Below, in pieces: positions 1-10,499 of a stretch of DNA of 33,173 nucleotides. The stretch comes from Chromera velia (Eukaryota; Sar; Chromeraceae). A model generated the notes under the pieces. That model saw only the letters and a list, made by a program, of their open reading frames with translations. It did not search any database and was not told where the DNA came from. The position numbers and the translations under genes were made by a program. Every line of letters starts with the position of its first letter. Position 1 is the first letter of the stretch. The stretch covers positions 5,569 through 38,741 of the forward strand of contig JAHBMJ010000991.1 of assembly GCA_018398765.1 (NCBI GenBank), in the 5' to 3' direction.

Positions 1-12
1 CACACACACACA

Positions 13-84
<72 letters not shown>

Positions 85-102
85 CACACGCACACACACA
101 CA

Positions 103-142
<40 letters not shown>

Positions 143-160
143 CACACGCACACACACACA

Positions 161-200
<40 letters not shown>

Positions 201-288
201 CACACGCACACACACACACACACATACACACACACACACACATACACACACACGCGCGCGCACACACGCGCGCACACACACCCACACC

Positions 289-325
<37 letters not shown>
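1..325. repeat. CA-dinucleotide minisatellite with 58-bp higher-order period
   Basis: The stretch is almost pure CA repeat, interrupted by CATGCACACG at about 82, 140 and 198. This gives an exact 58-base higher-order period. The right end degenerates into CG-rich CGCGCGCACA and CCCACACCCA variants. Reading frames across it (His-Thr polymers) are artefacts of the repeat. It directly abuts the 3' side of the lipase maturation factor-like exon on the minus strand, so it probably sits in an intron or the 3' flank of that gene. Confidence 0.95.
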
Positions 326-326
<1 letters not shown>

Positions 327-347
327 CATACGCACAATTGCACAAGC

Positions 348-1892
348 TCAGAGGCGCACCTTATGAGACAAGTGGAGTGGTGCTGCAAAGCGCAGGGCCG
401 AGAGTACCGGACCGTAAAAGGGGTTCGAGCTCATCATACCTTCTCCTAAAAACTCGTCCTCTCCCTCCACCCCCCTGAACAGGTACATGTTAGTGGAAAT
501 GGGCGTGAACCTGTTGCCAGGGCCTCGGGGGCCGATGAAGAAATGAGAAAAGTGCGCGAGACCCATTGCACCCAGGACCAGCAAGGAGACAGCAGTCAAC
601 ACAACGCAGAGCTTTTGTACAGACCCCTGGCAAGTGCTGTTCTTCTTCTTGCTCCCCTCACAGACCGTCTCGTCCTTTGTGTTGTCGATCCGATCGCTCC
701 CGGGTGACTTTTTTGACGGAGACGGTGAGTCAATGGGTGACTCACGAACGGTCTGAGTCTGTGTCGGCCGGGACGGTGGTGTCGCGGGTCTCCAGTGAAT
801 CTGCAGAAAAGCCTTTGACAATACATTGTCAGTCGGCTTGCTAACGGAAGGGAAGACGGGGGAGAAGCCAAAGAGCGGGCCATCTAGGAGAGGGATGCAG
901 GCTGCTATTGTGAGAAGTTGGAACACTCCAAAGTTGCCAGTCAGCGAAATGCCAAGCATCAGAGCCACAAAGAAGAACACGGCAACGGAACGCAAAGCCG
1001 CGTTGAAGAAAACAAACAACGGGGCGACGATCTCTGTCACGAAGGTCATCCCGACAAGCAACTGCGACACTGGTTTGTGCTCTGTGCCCACATCTGCGTT
1101 GTAGAGATACCACGCGGCTGGCGTTGGCATGGGTTGAAACGGTAGGTATTTGTGGATGTACGTCCCCTTTCGCCACTCCGACCCCTCTCGCATGTCCAGA
1201 AACTTCTGCAGGCCCATTCCGAACATCAATCGGAAATTGAAGAGGGTCACACTCAGCCGGGCAAGGAACACTGTCAGGAGCCACGACTTCCCTCTTCCCC
1301 TTGACATTCCTTTTTCATTTTTGCTGACTGACTGCAATACTATGGGTGCGGAGAGAGCCATGAGGACGGAGAACTCAATCAGTAGGTGGTCCCATGGATA
1401 GTCTACGAAGGGGTCCCCCACAGACACAAACGACAAGACGAGTCCTGCCAAGAACCCGAGTGAGGATCCCAGGAGAGGGGGAGACAGGGTGGCCCCATCC
1501 CGCGCAAACAACACCAGAGAGAAGGACACGAGAACACCTACCCACGTGACGGTGTGTATGACCCGGTCGTCACAGGACAACCAGAAAAGGGTTGGAAAAC
1601 GGTGGAAGGCTGCCAGAGGGGGGGGAAGTGTCGTTGCACGCACCCACCAGGCTGTGTCTGTGACGTGATTTTCAAACATGGTGTCAGTGCCCATGGTGCG
1701 CGCTCTCTCACCATCGTAGAGGGCGGAGGAGCGCACTGTATCTAGAGTGTCGCATAATGGGACGATCCCGCTCGAGCCCAACAAAGAGAGGTGCTGACCA
1801 TCAATGAGGAAGGAAGCGAAGAAAGCAAGATGGCACAGCGCAAGGAGGCGCACAGAAAGCACCCAGGCGCTCCATGGAGAAACCCACCGCAT
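348..1892 (-). CDS. Lipase maturation factor (LMF)-like ER membrane protein, 5' exon(s), 3' part probably outside the window
   Basis: LMF proteins are multi-pass ER membrane proteins needed for folding of secreted lipases and other disulphide-bonded proteins. The ATG at 1892 follows an in-frame stop. It leads into a first hydrophobic helix (about residues 11-31) and then LLGSSGIVPL (37-46), which is the family's N-terminal pattern. WDHLLIEFSVL (167-177), FRLMFGMGLQKF (220-231), PMPTPAAWYLY (254-264) and LTGNFGVFQLLTIA (317-330) match conserved family blocks. A Ser/Pro-rich loop precedes a further helix near 430-455. After NMYLF (the family's usual N-x-Y-x-x-F site) the similarity stops and the frame runs to a stop at 348. 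The family normally continues with a large lumenal domain. I therefore infer a splice donor after that point, with the remaining exons beyond the left edge; truncation is the alternative. Family assignment is firm and the 3' end is not. Confidence 0.8.
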   Translation of the reverse strand: MRWVSPWSAWVLSVRLLALCHLAFFASFLIDGQHLSLLGSSGIVPLCDTLDTVRSSALYDGERARTMGTDTMFENHVTDTAWWVRATTLPPPLAAFHRFPTLFWLSCDDRVIHTVTWVGVLVSFSLVLFARDGATLSPPLLGSSLGFLAGLVLSFVSVGDPFVDYPWDHLLIEFSVLMALSAPIVLQSVSKNEKGMSRGRGKSWLLTVFLARLSVTLFNFRLMFGMGLQKFLDMREGSEWRKGTYIHKYLPFQPMPTPAAWYLYNADVGTEHKPVSQLLVGMTFVTEIVAPLFVFFNAALRSVAVFFFVALMLGISLTGNFGVFQLLTIAACIPLLDGPLFGFSPVFPSVSKPTDNVLSKAFLQIHWRPATPPSRPTQTQTVRESPIDSPSPSKKSPGSDRIDNTKDETVCEGSKKKNSTCQGSVQKLCVVLTAVSLLVLGAMGLAHFSHFFIGPRGPGNRFTPISTNMYLFRGVEGEDEFLGEGMMSSNPFYGPVLSALRFAAPLHLSHKVRL

Positions 1893-4046
1893 TTGTTTGT
1901 CAATCTATTTCGATACAAAAAAGGGCACCCAGCGCTGAATCAGACGGGCCAAAGCTCTCTCTCTCTGCCTGGGTTCTTGTATTGAGTCTGCCTTCCCACG
2001 TCACTGTCAAAGGTGCCCCACCCTCCTGTTCCTTTTCTTTGCAATCACCAGAGATACTTGTTTCGACTGCAACTGCACAAAGACGAGGCCAAGTATAGAA
2101 GTGCTGCTAATGTTCAATGTCAGAGACGGAACCTTTTGCTCGATCTCCAGTTCGTGCAAGGATTTGTCTGGTTGTGGCGCGCTTTCCCCACAAGCTAGGA
2201 CGGACAGAATCAAGCGAAGAGAAGTGACATACACTGAAGCAGGCACGTGCATACCAAACTGGCCCTCAATCATCATGATCGATGCAAATATATACATTGA
2301 AGCAGGCGAATTATGGCGAATTGTGGCGAATTATAAGCTAGATACGTACAAAATAAACGGCCTTTTATTTGAATAGCTATATAGTGTCTTACTATACTAT
2401 ACTCGCGTCTGGGATGACTGCGTGGGCACCACCTGTGCAGAAATATAAGCTAGTAGTGATTTGTGCGCGCACATAGTTGCCATTCGGGCCCAACTGGAAG
2501 GGACACATAAAAATTTCTCTATATATAAGCCGGCCCCCGCAATTACTCTGAAGCTTTTTGAACATCATTTTCCTTCGAAACTCAAGTTCACTTTGCTTCA
2601 CTTGAGTTGTACAACTCAATCTGCACACTGCATGACAATTGTTGAATGAATGGTTAGCGGGTTCCCCGTCTCTCTAAGTAATAATGTCGTATATAGTGTT
2701 GCAAAAGAGGAGCATGCATAAAAGGCATCCCGACACGCGCCACTCACGACGCCTCGAAAGAGAAGAACTTTTGTATGTGTCCCTCTTTCGATGCCGGACT
2801 CGACAACGGGAGTACCCACCACAACAACGTCGGCGCGCACCGCGCGCCCACTCTCGTATACCTATATACATCTGTACACATGCATAACCAAATAAGTTCG
2901 TACGCTTTGCTCGCGAAAGCAAGTCTGGCAGAGCGCGGATCGGCTCAGTGGTACTCAGTGGCAGTACGTAAGCAATCTCGGTTCAAAGATTGACTTGCCA
3001 CTAGTTAGGCAACTAGATTTGAGTATGCGCTTCAGGATATCAATCGATCTCCGTGCCAGCAGGTGTGTTCACAGTAGTTCGCAGGTCTGTTTAAATATTA
3101 CTGGATATTGAGTCTCGACTATTCTCGACTGTCTTCGTTTGAACCAAGTGGGAGATAGCCTCAGATAGGCATGCAAAAGGTGCTTACTTGCTATTACTTG
3201 CCATTACTTGCCATTACTTGCCATCCCTGACGTACCTCGCTCATTCTTCGACCTACTTCTCCATATTTTTATTCCCTTTTGCGACATAAAGTTTCGTCTT
3301 CTTTATGGTTAGGTTCATAGTTATGTATACGTCAAAGTTTAGTACACCTTTATAAATTGGGAGTTCAATTAAGCGTAAAAAATTGGGACTCTCCCATTTT
3401 AAAACCCAATTTTCTACAGTTTTCAAAATTTTGCATTCCTATAATAAGTGAAGTATAAGGAGTTAGAACTTAAAGTTTTGCATGCAAAGTAGACATAGGC
3501 TGTTTAGTTCAAGACCACCCTTATTATACTTTTTTTCTTAATTCTTACGGAAAAAACCAGAGGAAAATTAAAAATTGAGAGTTCATATTTTTTTTGTGTT
3601 TTTAGTAGTAATCATCACAGTAAACAAGCAAACAACTGCCAGTGTTGTTCAAGTGTTGCAGGAGTGTTGTACGAGGTGCTCGATAACTGGTTTTTTGGTT
3701 GCATGAAGAATAAATTTTTCCCCCTCTCCAGTCCTATCCGTAGGCTATATATCCTTCTCATATAAGGCCGGGTTAAGTGAGTCTTTAACAACACCAAATT
3801 CAGGAGGTCTTTTAATTGCCCCAACTCTTAACTTATTAAGTTGAAGACATGAAGTTATACGCTGCATCTCTACTTTGGACGGTTCGGCTCAGGTAGTGAA
3901 TGAAGAAGATGTCGATGTTGACCATACTCGACAGTCCGTTGGTCAGCAAAAAATATTGGGGATCTCGACCGATCTCAAGCCTGCCGTCCAGTCCGGACCT
4001 CCCTCATTCCACAAGACAGAGAAGCGGACAGATGGAAGCTCCCCTT
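1893..4046. other. Intergenic region, partly AT-rich, no supported gene
   Basis: Open frames here are short and unrelated to each other. 3240-3620 is AT-rich. A 10-base unit ATTACTTGCC is tandemly repeated about four times at 3185-3224. TATA-like stretches occur near 2440 and 2518, but no gene is recognised downstream of them on the plus strand. Confidence 0.5.
3185..3224. repeat. Short tandem repeat, 10-bp unit x4
   Basis: The unit ATTACTTGCC (first copy CTATTACTTG) repeats head to tail about four times. Confidence 0.8.
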
Positions 4047-5050
4047 TCAGTTGAAGAAGAGACGCTGCAATGTGTGGGGGAGGCACACATCCCCACAGAC
4101 AGTGCATGACTGAATGTGTGAAGTACCGCGTGGAAGTAAGAGTTTCAAGTAGGTAGAATCACTTGTAGTATCCGCTGCAAGCTTTCTACTTGCACCCGCC
4201 CGGGCTGAAGACACATACATACATACATACATACATACGTCACTACTAGATCCGGACGGGTTCATTAAGGGGACAGGCCAATACATGAACCCTCAAACAT
4301 TTGCAACCACATTCAACTTACCCGTACAACGAAGACACGGCACTTCCCGCACTTCAATCTCCGCCTCACCGTGTAGTTCCTGCATCCCTGCCGTCTCTGC
4401 AGTCTCCTCACTGCTGCCTGAACCAATTCTGTACTCCATTTCGGGTTCAACGTGCCCCCTCCCCCTTCCTTCAACATATCCCCCACTGAATTCTCCCCTT
4501 GACCTCGAGACCCCATGAGTACAGACCAGGGAGCTCGCCCCTGCCCGAACCTCCCTCGCCACTAGTTCTATGGGGTGTGCCAGGTTCCCCCTCAAACCTT
4601 CCAGATTGACTATATCTCCTCTTGGCTCTTCAGTCGATTCTCTCCCGCCCAACCTGTGTGTTCCGCTCCTGCTGTGCCAATAGTCGTCTGTCCTCTTCTG
4701 ATCCTTCTCATCCAAGACGCGCCCACCCATACTTTGTGGAAATGCCGCAGCAAAGGGAAGAACAGGACCCCACCGACGCCGAAAAGAAATTGACGGGTCC
4801 TTCTCAGACAGTCCTCTGCAAAGTTCATGAGCGCATAAGTACGAATACATTCATTGACGAGGCCGTTTGAGGAGTGATCCGAAAGAAAAATAGGGTAAAA
4901 GCAGACAAGACTATGCAAGGAGAATTGCGAAGCCAGGTTGGACGCCCTCTGCTCTGGCTGAATTAAAGGTCATTGGGTTCTTCCCAGCAGCTTCCCCTCT
5001 GTCTGTACAACCACTTCATAGAAGACTGTCTTGTCTTGTCTGTCTGTCTG

Positions 5051-5106
<56 letters not shown>

Positions 5107-5165
5107 TGTCGGTCTGTTCGTCTGTCTGAATGTCTGTCTTGTCTGTCTGTCTGTCTGTCTGTCTG

Positions 5166-5197
<32 letters not shown>

Positions 5198-5230
5198 TGT
5201 CGGTCTGTCCGTCTGTCTGAATGTCTGTCT

Positions 5231-5283
<53 letters not shown>

Positions 5284-5381
5284 TGTCGGTCTGTCCGTCT
5301 GTCTGAATGTCTGTCTTGTCTGTCTGTCTGTCTGTCTTGTCTGTCTGTCTTGTCTGTCTGTCTGTCTGTCTTGTCTGTCTG

Positions 5382-5417
<36 letters not shown>

Positions 5418-7690
5418 GCTCACCTCATGCCCAGATAGACCCCTGCGTTCACCTCCCTTCCCCCCTTCCATCCACAGCAATCAGTCACTCCAAGAGCCCA
5501 CAGAGGTGCTCTGACTCCCTCTCTATTTCCAATACCAACCGCTCTGTCCCTCTCGACTGCAAAAAACGACTCCCCCAAACCACCCTCCTCTCTCTTCTCA
5601 CATGCACCAGCCAGGTGTGTCATCAAAGCAGCAAACCCCTCCAATCCCAGAGAGAATTGCAACGGTGTCTCCCTCAAGCCCCCAGTGGCACTCCCCCCTT
5701 CTCCTCCACTCTCCTCTAAAACGTTCCTTTTGTCCTCATTCTCTTTTCCCGTATGCCCGAGGATGTGCCTGAGTTCCTTCGCAGACTGCACACAACATCA
5801 TCTCGAGAGGAAAAACCGATCATGAAGAATACGTTCGTTCGCAGATCAACGCAGCACGGCTACCAGGAACAGAGAAAAAACGGACTGAAAGGGGAAAAAG
5901 AGAATACCTGTCGGTGTTCCACATACCACTGTTTCATAGAACAAGAATACGCCATGAAGGTTGCACACGAAAAAAGACGGATGTCTCCTGACCTCTCTCA
6001 CCACAATCCTGGTTGCACTCTTCAGGGCAGTCCGTCTCCAATCCGATTCCAATTCTCTTTCAGAAAATGCGGCCTCTCTTCCATTCCATTGACGGCTGAC
6101 ATCTTTTGTGAGTCCGTCTCCGTCTCCCAACACCCCCCTCTGTCTCAAACTGCCCCCCAAGGCCTGAAGAAGCACAGCAGCAGTGCAGACATCCAGCGTC
6201 TCGGAGATGCTCTCATCAGATTCACCCAACAACCGTACACGGAGAGCGTCCTTCAAATCTCGAGATAAGTGAAAGAACGGAGGGAGCGGCATCTCTGAAG
6301 TATCGTCGCTCCCCTCCACTGCCCCCGAAAGACTGCTAGAGTCCATGGATGCCTCTGTGACTGCGAGGAGAAGCTTTGCAAGGGTCTTAGTAGGCAGGGT
6401 GGAAAGGGGGAGAGAGTGGAAAAGACGACAATCGAGCAGCGAGCCACCTGCTGTTCGATAGTCACCGTCTTCGCTGATCAGAATTAGAAGCGAGGACATT
6501 GTATCGGCTATCATACAGGCCGCATGGGGCGCATTCACTGCTTGAGACGGCTCAACGGTTGAAAGGGCGTGGAGACCCAAAAGTGCAGGGCTGAAAGAGT
6601 TGGGCCTGAACGGCAAAGTTGCGTGACGTCGGGACAGACAGATCCCTAGACCGTGGGCTGCAGAGAGGGAAAGCGGGGGGGATTGATGTGTGTCAACATC
6701 CGCCTGGCGTGTGTGCTGCCGCCCATGTTCACTTGACGAGAACAACGACGAGATTTTGTCTTCAGCTTCAGTAAAGGACTCAAGGAAGGAGACGGGAGAG
6801 ACTTCAAGCAGAGAGTCAACTTGAACAACAGGCCACTGGGATATCACTGCCCCCCCCGGTCTTGTCTCTTTTCTTCTTCTGAGAGAGACATGAGGTCTGT
6901 CTGGCGTTTCCAAGTCACCCCCCTCTGTATCCCATGGAGCGACAGCTCTGAGGCAGCCCTCGAGGCAGAGAAGGAGACGAAGATCGTCAACAGAAGTCCA
7001 TTTTGGGAAGAGAGGCAACTGGAGTTCTCTCTCATGAAGAGTTGGAGAAAATGTCTGCTGCGCTTTTGCAACACTCCCTCGGACATCAAAAAGCCGGAGC
7101 AGGAGGCCATTCAAGAAAGCAGAAGGAAGCGGCGTGTTCCCCAGCCGGATTGCCGCCAGCATCTTTGAGCTGAGAAGAAGTTGCTCTCCCTCCGACTTCT
7201 CTCCAAAGTTTCCAGCAGCCCTTTTATGCCGTGTCTGCAGATGTGTGAGGAATCGGGAAGCGGCTCTTTCCGCAAGACGGCTGACTAAACTCTCTTCCTC
7301 CTGCCCTTCTTTTCTTCCACTGATTTGTGAAGTCTCACAAGACGCTTCGAGTACTTCTCCCCTTCCCTTATGGAGGGAGGATGCCAACTGAACGATCGCC
7401 ACCCTGCAGAAAAGAGGCAAACAACACGAAAGGATCGCTTTGAAAAAGAGGGAGAAAAGGGAGAGAGCCAAAAAGGTGCTCTCGCAGATTTCTTGATCTC
7501 ATAGTATTTTGATCGCTTAAGGTTCTGTGCGAGAAAACACAGCGTGACGGGAACGGCACGAGCAAAAAAGAAATGACAACAGAGGCACGCGGGAAGAAAC
7601 GAAGTCCGAGAAACACACACTTAAACTTGCACTTCCACTTGCAAACACACACTCACTCACTCTCTCTGGCACTCACTCACACACACACAT

Positions 7691-7741
<51 letters not shown>

Positions 7742-10180
7742 AGAGAGAGAGACGGACACACAAACACACAGGCACACAGACACACACACCGTTGAATGAA
7801 AAACACATCTTTGTTCCTTTTTTATTTTCGTTGCGTCTTCCTTCGCTTCCCGAGACAGGGGAGTTGAAAGCGAAAGAAGAGAAGAGTGGGAGAGGAACAA
7901 AGGGCGAAAGAGCACTGACTGACACTGCCTCAAGATCGGTGGCTAATTTTGTCCCGCTCCTTTCTATCAGAGATCTGTTATCTGCCTCCCTTTCCTCTCC
8001 TTCTCTGATTGCAGCACCCGGCCTTTTCAGATTGTCATTCTTATCTTCCTCTTTCTCTCCGTCTCTCTCTTTCATAGCACCATGTCTCAACCTATCTCGA
8101 TCAAACACTGTCAGACTGCTTGCGAGAAAGTGCGCCGCTGCCAGAGAACAACCTCGCGTCGCCTGTACCATCGTCGAGTCAAGAGATGTGTCATTGAGAA
8201 GCACGGAGAGGGAGGAAACAATGGACACGGCTGTCCTCTCTAATCTTCCACAGGCAGGAACCTTCTCCCTCTTCTTGTTCCTTGCTTCCTTTGTCCTTTT
8301 TTCTTCTCGGTCTCCCATCATTCTCTTCCCAGCCCCACCCACCCACTCTTCCATCCCTGTCCCCTTCCCCTTCTCCATCGAGGCAGTCTCGTCTCTCTCA
8401 CCCGCAATCCCAACCTCAATAAGGTCTTCTCCTGAAGATTCAAAAAGATCCAGAGACAAAGAAGCCCATAGTGCATCTCCTGCACCGGACCCTGGGCGTA
8501 ATACTTTCTCCTCACCCTCCATCGTGCCACCTAGCGCCCCCTCTACCCCCATTCCATCCGGATCCGCTCCGCCCATTGTCCCCCCTCTCTCACCCTCTCG
8601 AGACGGTCGGGGACAACTTTCCTCCGTACTTTTTTCCCTCCGCTCTTTCCTCTTGCGCATTCTTCTTGACCGAAAAACCCACAGCTGTCTGCTGATCTCT
8701 CTCAAAACAGGCACACACAAATCTAGATCGACACAGTCCACAGACTGTACAGAAGAACCAGAGGACGCAGCAGCAGTCTCGTGCCCAAACTCCCAGTCCC
8801 CCTTCCGGTCATTCAGCAGAGAGACAGATGAGGACTCTCTCGCCTCTGAAGACGGCAGGGTGAGGAGGCAGTGGAGCACTTTGGCCAATGAGTCCAGATG
8901 GAAGTTTTGCCATCCGAGGCTGTCTGCCGTCTCCAGGAGAACGCGGGGGAGAGAGAGGTTCTGAGGAGCAAGGTGTCGAGAGGCCCAGCTGCATGTTCAC
9001 AGAGAGAGAGAAGCGGAAAGGAAGGGATGAAGAAGAAAGCGGGCAGAAGTTGGAAGGCGGGGAGCGAGCGAGGAGATGACAGGTGGGCAAAGACTACCGA
9101 TTTCTTTAATGCCTTTTTCTGTTGCACTTGTTTTCTTTCTTTGTTTCTTTGAAGGCCCTTTTCCAACGGGAACACGAGGTTTTCTTTCTATGGGAGGAAC
9201 GTTAGGTGCCGCAGAAGGTTTTAAAATCAGAAATGTCAGAAAAAAGGGAGAGGAGGGCACTCGTGCCGAGAACCAAGAAACTGCAGGCAGCTGGACGAAG
9301 AACACTTCTTGACTGACAGAACATTGGCGATATCCTGTGCACTGAAAGGGCTGCCCCCCCTTTTTGTGTCAAAAAGCCGGTCCTCTAGAGTCTCTGAGAG
9401 GAGACGGATGAGCAAACGGTTCCGATCCCCGTCTCCTTCCTCCATTTTTGCCAGCAGGGAAGCCAACAGAGCTCTCTCCTTTGAGAGACTCTCCGGCAGA
9501 ATACCCCGTCTTTCTTTGATCACGTCGAGAGGTGACGAAGGGAGGGGCAGCTTGCTGACAGCAAGGAAGACATCAACGAGATCGCGTTTGCTGAATCTGG
9601 GCAGGCCTACAACGCCCTCTGTGCCCATCTCGCTTTTTCGGATAATCCACGAGGTCAGAGCACACTGCGTGGCATCTCTCCACAGCTTTGCGTAAGCTGG
9701 GTTCGCACGGAGTTCCTCTGGGGGCATGTCGGCGTGCGTCGATGGAGACCGTATCAGACGGGCCAGTGTGTGAAGAGAAGACGCCACGTGCGCTGAGTCC
9801 AGGATCGCATTCGGACTTTCGACTGGGTGTGTGTCCTTTGATGCAGATTTGTCTCTGCCGACCGAGACGCCAGACAGAGAAGTCTGTTGCAGAGGTCGTT
9901 GATCGAAAGGGAGAGACAACTTCTCTGTCAGAGATAAAACCGAGCGAGGAGATGCGCTCTGGACTATCTGTCTCGTCAGGAGCTTGGGAGACGGCAGGGC
10001 CTGAAGAGACATCGGACAGGACTTGTGCGACTCTGGCAGTCTGTTTGGAGCCTTCGGAGACGGCACAACCCGGAACCTCGATCCGGCTACGGCCGAAATG
10101 ATGGTTGAACGAGTTGCATTTTGAAGGAGGCACGTGCCTTCTTATCTGTCTCCATATTGACGCTCACCTGCACAAGACAT
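4047..10180 (-). CDS. Seven-exon helical-repeat protein (OPR/HPR/FASTK-like), putative organellar RNA-binding protein
   Basis: I join exons 10168-10180, 9306-10086, 8092-8988, 6002-7403, 5424-5785, 4322-4815 and 4047-4204. All six junctions keep frame, giving 1,368 residues. Donors are GTGAGC, GTGTTC (weak), GTTGAG, GTGAGA, GTGAGC and GTAAGT. Acceptors end TAG or CAG, mostly after pyrimidine tracts. Joining exons 2-3 and 3-4 creates or completes repeats of one type: FSKRDLVDVFLAV (169-181), FSAQDIANVL (252-261), LDSLAKVLHCLLTL (from about 296) and FDRDRVAIVQLASSL across the exon 3/4 junction. Spacing is about 41 residues or a multiple. This F-x2-x-D-h-A-x-h-L pattern is that of OPR/HPR and FASTK-like helical repeats, which usually bind organellar transcripts. 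No RAP domain or clear transit peptide was seen. The first exon is only 13 bases. The weakest parts are exon 1, the exon 2 donor and the last two exons. Confidence 0.6.
4213..4239. repeat. ATAC tetranucleotide microsatellite
   Basis: About six to seven copies of CATA lie in the predicted last intron of the helical-repeat gene, just upstream (transcript sense) of its last acceptor. Confidence 0.9.
5028..5419. repeat. TGTC (GACA on the minus strand) tetranucleotide array with higher-order structure
   Basis: This is nearly 400 bases of TGTC with regular interruptions. The variant CTTGTCGGTCTGTCCGTCTG recurs at about 5104, 5196 and 5282, giving a secondary period of 86-92 bases. It lies in predicted intron 5 of the minus-strand helical-repeat gene, immediately after the strong donor AG|GTGAGC (5423-5418). 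Long Cys-Leu-Ser-Val or Asp-Arg-Gln-Thr frames across it are repeat artefacts. Confidence 0.95.
7669..7790. repeat. CA/GA microsatellite inside predicted intron 3 of the helical-repeat gene
   Basis: An ACTCAC and (CA)n tract of about 60 bases is followed by GAGAGAGAGAC and CACACAGG variants. It is intronic in the minus-strand gene (intron 7404-8091). Confidence 0.9.
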
Positions 10181-10499
10181 TGCGACGAGGCTCAGCAGAG
10201 GGATAGCGGCCTCAACTGACGGTGTGAAGAAAATCAATAAGGCAGGACGGGACGGACGAAGCAACTAAAGGAGACGCACAGAGACGGCACCACGCAGTGG
10301 TCTTTGTCCCCTTCCACTCTGCTTCCAGAGAAAAGCAAACAAATCCCCCCAATCACAAAAGCGTTCTCACAAGGAATAAGTTGCACAATGTTGAACATAC
10401 ATAGTTGAACGTACAGCCTGCGTGCATGACTGCAACAGTTTCATTTCAAAACGTATACTGGCAGCACACTATATATAGCTGTCATGCATCAGTTGGAGC
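10181..10499. other. Short intergenic segment, probable 5' flank of the helical-repeat gene
   Basis: No open frame of interest is present. The segment lies between the predicted start codon of the minus-strand gene and the left terminal repeat of the mobile element. It includes ACTATATATAGC near 10468, which is a TATA-like palindrome. Confidence 0.4.

Noticed and set aside
2919-3000. tRNA-like segment: GCAAGTC pairs with GACTTGC, a CTCAGTGG box-A-like repeat and GGTTCAAAG box-B-like stretch
   Set aside because: The T-stem does not close with G53-C61. Only about a dozen bases separate the D-arm-like and T-arm-like parts, so there is no anticodon arm. At best it is a decayed tRNA-derived SINE.
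4973-5719. Long Cys-Leu-Ser-Val and Asp-Arg-Gln-Thr reading frames
   Set aside because: They are translations of the TGTC array, and the array falls within a predicted intron.
7573-8964. Plus-strand 463-codon frame rich in Ser/Pro/His-Thr
   Set aside because: It is antisense to exon 3 of the helical-repeat gene and runs through the CA microsatellite. The opposite strand has phase-consistent exons with repeat motifs.
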